Assembly (NCBI GenBank): GCA_937928005.1
Contig: CALFVD010000155.1
Location: forward strand, 1 to 34,128
Length of the DNA: 34,128 nucleotides
Reading direction: 5' to 3'
Origin: an uncultured Neomegalonema sp.
GTDB lineage: Bacteria > Pseudomonadota > Alphaproteobacteria > Rhodobacterales > Rhodobacteraceae
Positions 1-8,197 of this stretch are shown here, piece after piece; position 1 is the stretch's first letter, and each line of letters opens with the position of its first letter. The notes beneath the pieces are model-generated. The model was not told the DNA's origin, searched no databases, and worked only from the letters and a program-made list of their open reading frames with translations. The translations under genes and the position numbers were made by a program.

Positions 1-51
1 CCCTTTTTCCAGGCGACGGTCCCCAAACCGCCCCAGCCCGATCACCGACAT
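1..51 (-). pseudogene. 5' end of a possible IS4-type transposase gene, cut by the window edge
   Basis: Reading leftward from an ATG at 51 gives 17 residues, MSVIGLGRFGDRRLEKG, that run off the window. A GGAG ribosome binding site lies 6 nt upstream of the ATG. The RFGDRRLEKG pattern resembles the N-terminal DNA-binding segment of IS4/Tn5-like transposases, which is remembered family knowledge and not a search result. Whether the gene is intact cannot be seen. The plus strand of the same bases is also open (frame 1, bases 1-219), so the alternative is that this is a shadow of a rightward gene. Confidence 0.35.
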
Positions 52-219
52 CGCTCACTCCATCCATATAAAGACAGGCACAAGGAGAATCAGAATGAAA
101 CCCCGGTTTCAATACAAAACCAGATGTGTGCATGTAGTAGGATCGGGTCCGGGGCAGCGCCTGAAAAGGTCGGCAATTACCTCCGCTGGTATAATCTATG
201 CCTCATTCAGCGGCACTAA
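1..219 (+). pseudogene. Possible 3' remnant of an unrecognised rightward gene
   Basis: Frame 1 of the plus strand is open from base 1 to a TAA at 217-219, 72 codons with no start needed. The last residues read PEKVGNYLRWYNLCLIQRH, which look more protein-like than the proline- and charge-rich first half. The TAA lies at the left end of repeat copy 1, and in the reconstructed empty site the same TA also gives TAA, as seen for ppk. It would converge on the threonine aldolase gene. It conflicts with the leftward transposase reading of 1-51; a gene truncated by an insertion near base 93 would reconcile the two. I do not recognise a family. Confidence 0.22.
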
Positions 220-298
220 AGCGCATTGCGATTATTCTGAATCATCAAGCGCCATATTTTGCGCGGCTCTTGGCTCAGGTTTATCGCTAATCGCTATA
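217..298 (+). mobile_element. MITE-like repeat, copy 1 (82 bp, internal 12-bp deletion)
   Basis: This is the shortest of four copies. It starts TAAAGCGCATTGCG and ends GCGATTAGCGATAA-like when read on the other strand, matching the terminal inverted repeats of the others. Relative to copy 2 it lacks exactly 12 bp, the right arm of the internal hairpin (equivalent to 6257-6268), so it cannot form the inner stem. The loss is four codons and keeps the reading frame of the threonine aldolase gene, which runs through the element from 297 to 232. Flanking TA dinucleotides at 217-218 and 297-298 fit a target duplication. Confidence 0.88.
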
Positions 299-1344
299 AG
301 ATGGTCATGTTCGTAGAACTGTTTGAAGGCGTCGATTGCCGCATCTAATGCGGCGTCGTCGATATCGCGGTGCAGGACCAGCCGAATTTCCGGGGAATTA
401 CCACCGATACGGATGCCCTGCGTGGTCATATGCGCGTTCAGGGCGTCGTAATCGGCGGGGGCTTGCATGAACACCATGCTTGTTGCCGCTCGTGCTGTAA
501 CCCCCATACCTAAGAGTGCATCGGCCAAATGTGTCGCCCGCGCATGATCATCCACCAGCCGTCCAACATTGTGGTCGAGCGCGTGTAGACCGGCGGCGGC
601 GATGATCCCTGCCTGCCGCATCCCACCGCCCAACATCTTGCGCAGCCGCCGCGCCCGCGTAAGCGTCGCTGCATCGCCGACCAACACCGACCCTATAGGC
701 GTGCCTAACCCTTTCGACAGGCAGATAGAGACGGTATCGGCGATACCCGCAAGCTCCTCTTCTGCGCAGCCCAAGGCCGTGGTCGCATTGAAGAACCGCG
801 CCCCATCCAGATGCACGCTTAATCCTGCTTCGCGCGCTGTATTGGCCGGTGCGTGCATGGCGTCGAGCGTGATCGCACGACCCCCTATCGTATTCTCCAA
901 ACACAGCAACCGCGTTACCGCGAAATGCGGGTCATCCACCTTGATCGCGCCCATAACCGATGCGGCGGTGACGCAGCCATCGGTCCCATGCGGCAGGGGC
1001 CATAGCGACACTCCACCCAGTACGGATGCCCCCGCCGCTTCGTAGAACCGGATATGGTTATGCTCACCGAGCAAAATCTCATCTCCCCGCCCGCAATGGG
1101 CGAGAACGGCGGCGAGATTCGACTGGGTGCCTGTTGGAAACAGCACGCCTGCTTCCTTGCCTAACCGCTCTGCAAGCACTGCTTCCAACCGGTTGACCGT
1201 CGGGTCTTCGCCATAGACATCATCGCCGACTTCCGCCGCCGCCATCGCCGCGCGCATCGCCGCATCGGGTTGGGTCACTGTGTCAGAGCGCAGGTCGCAG
1301 AGGCACCTGCTACCCTCGTGACCCATTTCCGCATAGGCGCTCAT
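232..1344 (-). CDS. ltaE: Low-specificity L-threonine aldolase with a repeat-encoded C-terminal tail
   Basis: A PLP-dependent enzyme of fold type I that cleaves L-threonine or L-allo-threonine to glycine and acetaldehyde in the cytoplasm. The N-terminal DLRSDTVTQP motif (about residues 17-26), the HLDGAR motif with Asp180 for the pyridine nitrogen, and SICLSKGLGTPIGS with Lys211 as the Schiff-base lysine are all visible. The body has normal family length. The ATG overlaps the TGA of the upstream hydroxylase gene by 4 bp (ATGA), so the two are co-translated. Residues 350-370 are read from repeat copy 1. Without the element the protein would end five residues after HDHL-, as LSAAE, at a TGA at 203-205. 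The catalytic core is untouched, so the enzyme should be active. Confidence 0.9.
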   Translation of the reverse strand: MSAYAEMGHEGSRCLCDLRSDTVTQPDAAMRAAMAAAEVGDDVYGEDPTVNRLEAVLAERLGKEAGVLFPTGTQSNLAAVLAHCGRGDEILLGEHNHIRFYEAAGASVLGGVSLWPLPHGTDGCVTAASVMGAIKVDDPHFAVTRLLCLENTIGGRAITLDAMHAPANTAREAGLSVHLDGARFFNATTALGCAEEELAGIADTVSICLSKGLGTPIGSVLVGDAATLTRARRLRKMLGGGMRQAGIIAAAGLHALDHNVGRLVDDHARATHLADALLGMGVTARAATSMVFMQAPADYDALNAHMTTQGIRIGGNSPEIRLVLHRDIDDAALDAAIDAFKQFYEHDHLIAISDKPEPRAAQNMALDDSE

Positions 1345-2018
1345 TGCGTCATCTGTTCATAGGCAAGTGCGGCAACGATATGCACCCTCCGCGTCTCGCC
1401 ACCATTGATCGCCGTATGATATCCCCGCGTATCGGTGAAATAGACCGAGCCATCAGCGGGTAAATGCGTGACATGGTGGTTCACTACAAACAATGAGCCG
1501 GGATTGGTCGTGACTGGAATATGAAGGCGCGGTTCGGGGTCGCGATGCCATGAGTTGCAGTTGTATAACCCCTTCGAGAGTACCCGCGTCCGCCCAATGG
1601 GAAAGCGGCGGGTCAATTCGTGGTGCACTTCCTCGAAATACGTGCCCGCAAAAGCCGGATTGAATTCTGAGAAATCAATTTCTGGTACCAGATTTTCGCG
1701 TGGCTCCTCGATATACCGCTCATCCGACCGGGTCCAATACCGCCCCGACAGGTCATTCTCCGTCCATTCGGTCTGTCCGGGGCGTTGGGTCAAGGGTAGG
1801 GCGGCGAAACCCTGTTCCTGCATCCCGCCCTGAAAACTTTCGCGCCGCAAGCATTCGTCCAATGCTTCACGCAACCGTTCGATATCGAACCGCAAGGCCA
1901 ATCGCCGTATGCCCGGTCCCGGCACGAAGGACACCACTGATTTCGTTTCGGGTGGAGATGCGAGCGCCGCCGTGATGGCTTCGACATCGGCATCGATAAT
2001 TTCGGGTGTAAAAGACAT
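1341..2018 (-). CDS. Aspartyl/asparaginyl beta-hydroxylase-like Fe(II)/2-oxoglutarate dioxygenase
   Basis: A 225-residue protein whose C-terminal half carries a double-stranded beta-helix dioxygenase signature: SWHRDPEPRLHIPV with His158 and Asp160, then GYHTAINGGETRRVH with His201 as the third iron ligand and Arg210/Arg211 placed to bind 2-oxoglutarate. The PRLHIPV segment resembles the R-(I/V)-H-(I/V)-P pattern of the aspartyl/asparaginyl beta-hydroxylase family. The start at 2018 is chosen because GGAG lies 7 nt upstream; an upstream in-frame ATG at 2138 would add 40 unconserved-looking residues. The stop overlaps the ltaE start. The pairing suggests hydroxylation of a free amino acid or peptide side chain, but the substrate cannot be read from the sequence. 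Confidence 0.65.
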   Translation of the reverse strand: MSFTPEIIDADVEAITAALASPPETKSVVSFVPGPGIRRLALRFDIERLREALDECLRRESFQGGMQEQGFAALPLTQRPGQTEWTENDLSGRYWTRSDERYIEEPRENLVPEIDFSEFNPAFAGTYFEEVHHELTRRFPIGRTRVLSKGLYNCNSWHRDPEPRLHIPVTTNPGSLFVVNHHVTHLPADGSVYFTDTRGYHTAINGGETRRVHIVAALAYEQMTQ

Positions 2019-2187
2019 AGCATGCTCCGGTAAATGTCCTACCCCTAGGCTTAGGTGAACGTGCAGGCCGTTCAAGCGTATAATTACCCGATAGGTGCAA
2101 AAAGCCGTGCCAAACATTGTGTATGTAGGTGTTCTCACTCGCCGCGAGATACTCTACACAAGGAATAACGATAGGGAGCGGCGGGCG

Positions 2188-3252
2188 ATGACGCGACAGC
2201 GGCAATTGATGATCTGGAGTGGGGTGTTGTTGGCGCTGGCCATCTTCCTTTTTCTTTTTTCCAACATCCTGACGCCCTTCATCTTTGGCGCAACAATCGC
2301 GTATTTCTGTGATCCGATAGCTGATTGGTTTGAAAAACAGGGTTTGCCGAGGCTGGCGGCGACGGCAATCATCATCTTTACCGCGCTGCTGGTCATTGCG
2401 CTGTTAATGATTGCGGTTTTCCCGTTGCTGCTTGAGCAATTAAGCGACCTATTGCGTGATATACCCGGCTATCTTGATGCTCTGCGACAGCAGTTTGACG
2501 GGCTTATGGGTAAGCTTCAGGCCCGCACGCAGACTGAGGCACCCGCCGATGTGGCGCAGGCCGCTGGCCAGATGCGTGATGCGGCGCAGGGTGTTGGATT
2601 GAAATTCCTGCAAGGCATCTGGAGCGGCAGCGTCGCTTTTGTTAGCGCCATGAGCGTGATGGTCGTGACGCCCGTTGTCGCTTTCTATTTGTTGTTGGAT
2701 TGGGACCGCATGATCGCGCGGGTCGATGAGCTTTTGCCCCGTCGCCATGTTGATGAAGTGCGCAAGATTGCCCGCGACATTGACGGCGTGCTTGCGGGGT
2801 TCATGCGCGGGCAGTTTCTCGTCTGCATTATCCAAGGTACATTCTACGTCATCGGTTTGTCGATTATCGGGTTGGATTTTGCGCTGTTTGTCGGCCTGAT
2901 TTCGGGCATGGCGAGTTTTATCCCCTATGTCGGCTCGATCCTTGGTTTGGTCCTGTCGATGGGGTTGGCCTTTGCACAGTTCTGGGGGGATTGGACCCCG
3001 ATCTTCGCCGTGCTGTGCGTCTTTTTGGCGGGGCAGGTGATTGAGGGTAATTTTCTGACGCCTTATCTCGTCGGTGGAAATGTCGGGTTACATCCGGTCT
3101 GGTTGATTTTCTCGCTTGCCGCCTTCGGGTCGTTGTTCGGGTTTGCCGGATTGCTGCTGGCGGTTCCGGCGGCGGCATCGGTTGGTGTGCTGACACGGTA
3201 TTCTCTCGCCCGTTACCGCGAAAGCCCGCTCTATATGGATAATGGCCCATGA
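2188..3252 (+). CDS. PerM / AI-2E family membrane permease
   Basis: A 354-residue inner-membrane protein with about eight hydrophobic segments. The layout fits the UPF0118/AI-2E exporter family: two N-terminal helices, a third after a short gap, a long soluble stretch of about residues 95-140, and a C-terminal helix cluster containing GLISGMASFIPYVGSILG and GNFLTPYLVGGNVGLHPVW. The transported substrate is not known for most members. The ATG at 2188 has GGGAG 9 nt upstream and is followed at once by the first membrane helix; a more upstream ATG at 2095 in the same frame lacks both features. The stop overlaps the hdaA start by 4 bp (ATGA), so it heads a three-gene operon with hdaA and ppk. Confidence 0.85.
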   Translation: MTRQRQLMIWSGVLLALAIFLFLFSNILTPFIFGATIAYFCDPIADWFEKQGLPRLAATAIIIFTALLVIALLMIAVFPLLLEQLSDLLRDIPGYLDALRQQFDGLMGKLQARTQTEAPADVAQAAGQMRDAAQGVGLKFLQGIWSGSVAFVSAMSVMVVTPVVAFYLLLDWDRMIARVDELLPRRHVDEVRKIARDIDGVLAGFMRGQFLVCIIQGTFYVIGLSIIGLDFALFVGLISGMASFIPYVGSILGLVLSMGLAFAQFWGDWTPIFAVLCVFLAGQVIEGNFLTPYLVGGNVGLHPVWLIFSLAAFGSLFGFAGLLLAVPAAASVGVLTRYSLARYRESPLYMDNGP

Positions 3253-3956
3253 GCGCATCGACCATTGCTCCGCATCGCCAATTGCCGCTCGACCTTGATT
3301 GGCCCCGCAAACGGGCGCTGGGCCGTGCTGATTTTATTGAAGGTGAATGTAACGCCGAGGCGCTGGCGGCTGTGGAGGGCTGGCATGGCTGGCGCGATGG
3401 GCGGCTGGTTTTGATCGGTGATGAGGGGTGTGGCAAGACCCATCTGGCCGCGATTTGGGCCAGTGAAAGTGGCGCGCGCTTTATTGATGCCGCCGCATTG
3501 AGCCATGATAATATCCGCGATGTTGCCGCATTGGGCGCGGTGATTGTGGAGGATGTAGACTGCCGCCTTGCTGATGCCTCTGACCGTCGGGCGGGTGAAG
3601 AGGCGTTACTGCATCTTTTCAATGTTATGGCCGAGCAAGGCGGGCGGATGCTCTTTACCGGGCGCGCGGCCCCGGCGCGATGGGGGGTGGTTTTGCCTGA
3701 TCTTGCCTCGCGTCTAACCCTGCCGCCAGTTTTTCGGGTGGGTAGGCCCGATGTCACGCTGCTGTCACATCTGCTGCTTAAACTGTTTGATGACCGCGAA
3801 ATAGCTCTAGATCCTCGTGTAGCCGCCTTTCTGTCCCTGCGTGTGGAGCGCAGCTTTGGGGCAGTGCAGCGTATGGTTGATGCGCTTGATCGTCACAGCG
3901 TCGCGGTCAAGCGTCCGGTTACGATAGGTTTAGCGAAGGAGGTATTCGGGTGGTGA
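3249..3956 (+). CDS. hdaA: DnaA-related regulator of replication initiation (HdaA/Hda)
   Basis: A 235-residue AAA+ protein homologous to the ATPase part of DnaA but without its DNA-binding domain. In the known alphaproteobacterial system HdaA, tethered to the sliding clamp, promotes DnaA-ATP hydrolysis after initiation. The clamp-binding motif QLPLDL is at residues 11-16, as expected. The Walker A loop GDEGCGKTH is at 57-65 with Lys63, and the acidic VIVEDVDC strand near residue 100 is the Walker B-like segment. It overlaps the permease gene upstream and the ppk start downstream, and this permease/HdaA/Ppk order is common in Alphaproteobacteria. Confidence 0.85.
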   Translation: MSASTIAPHRQLPLDLDWPRKRALGRADFIEGECNAEALAAVEGWHGWRDGRLVLIGDEGCGKTHLAAIWASESGARFIDAAALSHDNIRDVAALGAVIVEDVDCRLADASDRRAGEEALLHLFNVMAEQGGRMLFTGRAAPARWGVVLPDLASRLTLPPVFRVGRPDVTLLSHLLLKLFDDREIALDPRVAAFLSLRVERSFGAVQRMVDALDRHSVAVKRPVTIGLAKEVFGW

Positions 3957-6202
3957 CGTTCGAGGCGAGTGACGTTGTCGATGCCGAGGAAGCGGTGGGA
4001 GCCGATCTACGCGCCGAGCGTAATGCGCGGGCTGATTTCCTCAATACTGAAGTCGGCGCGCCGCTCAAGACCGTTCCTGATATCGGCATGGATGAACCGG
4101 AACGCTTCATCAATCGCGAATTATCGTGGCTTGCCTTCAATCAACGGGTGCTGGCCGAAGCGGATGACCGACGCCACCCCTTGTTGGAACGCCTACGGTT
4201 CGTGGCGATCTCTGGCTCAAATCTCGATGAATTCTATACTGTCCGCGTCGCTGGTTTGCGCGAGTTGGTTAATGCAGGTGTTACCCGTACCAGCGTCGAT
4301 GGCCTGACTCCTGCGCAACAGCTCGACAAGATCGACGCCGAATGCAGAACCTTGATGCACGGGCAGCAAGACCGCTGGGCCGGATTGCGCCGCGAGATGG
4401 AGGCGGAGGGCATCATGCTGGTCCGCCGTGGTGATATCGCCGATGGTGAGCGCCAATGGCTCGATGCCTACTTCATGGACAATGTCTTTCCGGTCCTGTC
4501 CCCTCTGGCCATTGATCCGGCGCATCCGTTCCCCTTCGTGCCGTCCAAGGCATTGTCGATGGCTCTGCAACTGCGCCAGCGAGGCGGTGAGGGCGAAATC
4601 GATGCGCTGCTCATTATCCCGGCGCAGATTGAACGGTTCATCCGCCTGCCTGCGGGCGAAGAGGGCGGGCCGATCCGTTTCGTTGCGCTGGAGGATATGG
4701 TTGCGCTCTCCCTCGACCGGATTTTCCCCGGCTATGATGTGCTGGGGGCTGGCCTTTTCAGGGTGTTGCGCGATTCTGATATGGAAATCGAGGAAGAGGC
4801 CGAAGACCTCGTGCGCGAATTTGAGACGGCGCTCAAACGTCGCCGCCGGGGTGAAGTGATCCGTCTCAAGATGAGTTCCGACACCCCTGAATCCCTACGC
4901 ACATGGATTTTGCATGAATTGCGCGTGGGGCGCAACGAGGTGATTGATGTCGAAGGTGTCGTTGGCGTCTCCGATCTTGAACAACTGATTGTCGATGATC
5001 GCCCTGACTTGCGCTGGCGCAATTATACGCCGCGCCGTCCCGAACGTCTCAACGATTTCCATAACGATTGCTTCGCCGCCATCGCCTACAAGGATTTTCT
5101 GCTCCACCACCCGTACGAGACTTTCGACGTAGTGGTTGAATTTCTACGCCAAGCCGCGTGTGATCCAAACGTGCTGGCTATTAAGCAGACGCTCTACCGC
5201 ACCTCGAACCAATCCCCCATTGTCGCGGCCCTGTGCGAGGCGGCGGAACTTGGCAAGCAGGTCACGGCGTTAGTCGAGTTAAAAGCCCGCTTCGACGAGG
5301 CGGCAAATATCGTACAGGCGCGTCAGCTGGAGCGCGCGGGCGCGCAGGTGGTGTATGGGTTTATCGATTGGAAAACCCACGCGAAGATGTCTTCGGTCGT
5401 TCGGCGCGAGAATGGCAAGCTGGTGACATACACCCATTACGGCACGGGCAATTATCACCCGATCACCGCCAAGTTCTACACGGATCTATCCTATTTTACC
5501 GCCGATAAGACGCTGGGCCGCGATGCGGGCCGCGTGTTCAACTATGTCACGGGCTATGCGGAGCCACGCGATCTGGCCAAGGTTTCGATTTCGCCCATCG
5601 GCATGAAAACACGTCTGATCGAGATGCTCGAAGCCGAAGCAGACCATGCCCGCGCCGGTCGCCCCGCGCAGGTATGGGCAAAACTCAATTCGCTGATGGA
5701 AGTTGATCTGGTCGATGCGCTCTACCGTGCGAGCCAAGCGGGTGTGCGGATTGACCTCATCGTTCGCGGCATTTGTGGCGTACGTCCCGGCGTGCCGGGC
5801 ATGTCGGAGAATATCCGCATCAAAAGCATTATCGGTCGCTATCTCGAACATTCGCGCATCGTGTGTTTTGGTTGCGGCGAGGGATTGCCGGGCGAGAATG
5901 CCGCCGTCTTCATCTCATCTGCCGATTGGATGGACCGTAACCTAAACCGGCGCGTCGAGGCGCTATGCCCAATCGACAATCCAACTGTGAAGCGCCAAAT
6001 CCTACAACAGGTTATGGCCGCCAATCTGCGCGACGAGGCAAATACTTGGGTGATGAACTGGGATGGCAGCTATAGCCACGGCACCACCCCCACCGGGGCC
6101 GAGCCGTTCGACTGCCATGAGTTCTTTATGAAATACCCCAGCATTTCAGGCCGGGGCAGGGCAGGCGCAGATGACGCGCCGTTGCTGAGCGCGATGCGCT
6201 AA
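3950..6202 (+). CDS. ppk: Polyphosphate kinase 1
   Basis: Makes polyphosphate reversibly from ATP. Family domains are in order: the N-terminal domain begins at RFINRELSWLAFNQRVL (about residue 48), followed by the PHD-like middle and two phospholipase-D-like C domains. His477 in KTHAKM is the expected phospho-acceptor, and His634 in LEHSRI is the second conserved histidine. The protein is 750 residues, slightly longer than the usual 690-730 because of an acidic N-terminal extension of about 45 residues. The start is one of two consecutive GTG codons (3950 or 3953), with AAGGAGG 8 nt upstream and overlap with the hdaA stop. The TAA stop is the first three bases of repeat copy 2. Confidence 0.95.
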   Translation: MVTFEASDVVDAEEAVGADLRAERNARADFLNTEVGAPLKTVPDIGMDEPERFINRELSWLAFNQRVLAEADDRRHPLLERLRFVAISGSNLDEFYTVRVAGLRELVNAGVTRTSVDGLTPAQQLDKIDAECRTLMHGQQDRWAGLRREMEAEGIMLVRRGDIADGERQWLDAYFMDNVFPVLSPLAIDPAHPFPFVPSKALSMALQLRQRGGEGEIDALLIIPAQIERFIRLPAGEEGGPIRFVALEDMVALSLDRIFPGYDVLGAGLFRVLRDSDMEIEEEAEDLVREFETALKRRRRGEVIRLKMSSDTPESLRTWILHELRVGRNEVIDVEGVVGVSDLEQLIVDDRPDLRWRNYTPRRPERLNDFHNDCFAAIAYKDFLLHHPYETFDVVVEFLRQAACDPNVLAIKQTLYRTSNQSPIVAALCEAAELGKQVTALVELKARFDEAANIVQARQLERAGAQVVYGFIDWKTHAKMSSVVRRENGKLVTYTHYGTGNYHPITAKFYTDLSYFTADKTLGRDAGRVFNYVTGYAEPRDLAKVSISPIGMKTRLIEMLEAEADHARAGRPAQVWAKLNSLMEVDLVDALYRASQAGVRIDLIVRGICGVRPGVPGMSENIRIKSIIGRYLEHSRIVCFGCGEGLPGENAAVFISSADWMDRNLNRRVEALCPIDNPTVKRQILQQVMAANLRDEANTWVMNWDGSYSHGTTPTGAEPFDCHEFFMKYPSISGRGRAGADDAPLLSAMR

Positions 6203-6293
6203 AGCGAATTGCGATTATCCTGAATCATCAAGCGCCATGTTTCGCGCGGCTCTTGGCGCGAAACATGGCTCAGGTTTATCGCAAATGGCTATA
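6200..6293 (+). mobile_element. MITE-like repeat, copy 2 (94 bp), between convergent ppk and lldD
   Basis: The best-preserved copy. Its left end TAAAGCGAATTGCGATTATC and the complement of its right end TATAGCCATTTGCGATAAAC are imperfect inverted repeats (19 of 24 positions identical over the outer 24). The centre holds a perfect 11-bp stem, 6236-6246 with 6257-6267, around a 10-base loop CGGCTCTTGG. It supplies the TAA of ppk at one end and the last five codons and TAA of lldD at the other. Removing the element with one TA restores TAA for ppk and TAG for lldD, which share the TA of the empty site. Confidence 0.92.
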
Positions 6294-7442
6294 ACTGCCC
6301 CGAAATCGCAAATTCGCGCGGTTCAGGTCTGACACGTCGCGGCATCCCATCAGCCGCATATCGCGCTCCAACTCGGCCTTCATCTGCCCCAAAGCCCGCT
6401 CTACCCCCGGCTGACCGGCGGCGGCGAGTGGATAGAGATAACCGCGCCCGATGCCCACAGCTTTGGCCCCCATCGACAGCGCCTTCAACACATGCGTCCC
6501 GCGCTGCACCCCACCATCCATCATCACATCGATCTCGTCGCCGACCTCGTCTACGATCTCCGCAAGCTGATCGAATCCAGAGCGCGAACCGTCAAGTTGC
6601 CGCCCGCCATGGTTCGACAGCACGATCCCGGTGCAGCCAATATCCACCGCCCGCCGTGCATCCGCCACCGACATGATACCTTTGAGACAATACTGCCCGC
6701 CCCAAAACTCCACCATCTCCGCCACGTCATCCCATGTCATCGACGGGTCGAGCATTTCGGTAAAATACCGACCGATGGAAATCGCCCCGCCGCTCATATC
6801 CACATGGTCGTCAAGCTGGGGTAGGGCGAATTTCTCGTGGGTGACGTAGTTGATCCCCCACATTGGTTTACGTGCGAACTCAAACATTCCGCCCAAAGTC
6901 AGCTTGAATGGGATCGAGAACCCCGTGCGCAGGTCACGCTCCCGATTACCCCCCGTGATCGAATCGACGGTGAGCATCATCACCTCGACCCCGGCCTCTT
7001 TTGCCGCTTCCATCATCGCGCGGTTCAACTCGCGATCCTTGTGGAAATAGAACTGATAGCATTGGGGATTGTCGTATTTCTTGCGCACCTCGGCCAAACT
7101 GACCGTGCCGAGCGATGACACCCCGAACATCGTGCCGAACTTCGCCGCCGCCGCCGCAACCGCGTGTTCCCCGTCATGGTGAAAAAGCCGCTGCAATGCA
7201 GTGGGCGAGCAATAGATCGGTAGGTCCAGCTTTTGCCCCATCACCGTGACCGATAGGTCAATATCTTTTACGCCCGCAAGGACGTTTGGCACCAGATCCA
7301 CATCCTCGAAGGATGCCGTATTGCGCCGATACGTGCCCTCGTCATCCGCAGCCCCATCAATATAATTGAAGATCGGTCCTGGTAGACGTTTTTGCGCTAA
7401 CTTACGGAAATCGTGAAAATTGTGGCACTGGGAAAGACGCAT
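6276..7442 (-). CDS. lldD: FMN-dependent alpha-hydroxy acid dehydrogenase (L-lactate dehydrogenase type)
   Basis: A 388-residue flavoenzyme of the lactate/glycolate/mandelate family, which oxidises L-2-hydroxy acids to 2-oxo acids. The N-terminal IFNYIDGAADDEGTYRRN segment is typical. Lys254 (LKGI) lies near the flavin N1, His278 in SNHGGRQLD is the catalytic base, Arg281 binds the substrate carboxylate, and MMDGGVQRGTHVLKALSMGA plus GIGRG form the phosphate-binding C-terminal part. Substrate identity (lactate or another hydroxy acid) is an inference. The final five residues YSHLR and the stop come from repeat copy 2; the native end would be LRFRGS followed by TAG. It follows the TPR gene by 31 bp on the same strand. 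Confidence 0.88.
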   Translation of the reverse strand: MRLSQCHNFHDFRKLAQKRLPGPIFNYIDGAADDEGTYRRNTASFEDVDLVPNVLAGVKDIDLSVTVMGQKLDLPIYCSPTALQRLFHHDGEHAVAAAAAKFGTMFGVSSLGTVSLAEVRKKYDNPQCYQFYFHKDRELNRAMMEAAKEAGVEVMMLTVDSITGGNRERDLRTGFSIPFKLTLGGMFEFARKPMWGINYVTHEKFALPQLDDHVDMSGGAISIGRYFTEMLDPSMTWDDVAEMVEFWGGQYCLKGIMSVADARRAVDIGCTGIVLSNHGGRQLDGSRSGFDQLAEIVDEVGDEIDVMMDGGVQRGTHVLKALSMGAKAVGIGRGYLYPLAAAGQPGVERALGQMKAELERDMRLMGCRDVSDLNRANLRFRGSYSHLR

Positions 7443-7473
7443 AGTCAGGTAGTCCTCGTTTCAATGAACCTCG

Positions 7474-8073
7474 TCAAATCGGTTGACCTGCGACTTTTTC
7501 TTTCAGCCGCTCAACCCCCCCTTTTGCACCTTCAAGATGTGGATGCACCGCTAGTGCGGCCTCATAGGCTTTGAGCGCATCGTCTTCGTTATCAAGGCTT
7601 TCTAGGATGATCCCCAGACCTGATAACGCCCCGTAATGCTTGGGCTGCAAACGTAACGCCTCATAAAGATCGGCAATCGCAAAGCCGTAATCCTCAAGTG
7701 CAAAATACGCCGTCGCCCGTGCATTCCACCCTTCGGCAAAATCGGGGGCAAAAGCGATTAGACGCGAAAAATGCGATAATGCCTTATCGTAGTCTTTTAC
7801 GGCCATCGCCTTGCGCCCGCGCAATAGAAGCAGGTCTATCGCGTCACTGCCCGATGATGACCAACGGTCCACGATCTCGTTGCTTAGCCTATTTGCCTCA
7901 CGTTCGTTGGAGGCCGCCAGCCGGTCGAACAGCGTGTCGAGCGTCAGATCGGACATCTGTTCGGGGCGTACTGTCTCGACTTCGACCTCATCCTTTTCCT
8001 CAATCTCCTGCGCTTGCGCAGGCAAGGCAAGGGTGAGGGCAAGGATAAATGCAAACTGATGACCGATGCGCAT
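7474..8073 (-). CDS. Exported tetratricopeptide repeat protein
   Basis: A 199-residue protein with an N-terminal signal peptide (positive MRIGHQ, hydrophobic core [15 protein letters not shown], then cleavage) and TPR-like helical repeats from about residue 75 onward, seen in [39 protein letters not shown] and [17 protein letters not shown]. TPRs mediate protein-protein contacts; the partner is unknown. The ATG at 8073 is chosen because GGAG lies 6 nt upstream and the signal peptide follows directly. It probably starts the two-gene unit with lldD. A paralogue of similar build is at 29356-29877. Confidence 0.8.
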   Translation of the reverse strand: MRIGHQFAFILALTLALPAQAQEIEEKDEVEVETVRPEQMSDLTLDTLFDRLAASNEREANRLSNEIVDRWSSSGSDAIDLLLLRGRKAMAVKDYDKALSHFSRLIAFAPDFAEGWNARATAYFALEDYGFAIADLYEALRLQPKHYGALSGLGIILESLDNEDDALKAYEAALAVHPHLEGAKGGVERLKEKVAGQPI

Positions 8074-8197
8074 GGCACACTCCATTTTTCGTCCTATCAT
8101 CACGTTGGGACAGTATGGACAACCCCGCATAGCAATGTAATCTCGTTTTGATCAATTTACAGGTAGGGCCACGTGCCCCGACCCTCGGAGAAGACAC

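Noticed and set aside
95..316. 73-codon plus-strand frame with an AAGGAG site before its ATG
   Set aside because: It runs through repeat copy 1 into the antisense of ltaE and its sequence has no protein-like pattern; the ribosome binding site may be chance.
2918..3757. 279-codon minus-strand frame opposite hdaA
   Set aside because: Composition and lack of motifs mark it as a shadow of perM and hdaA.
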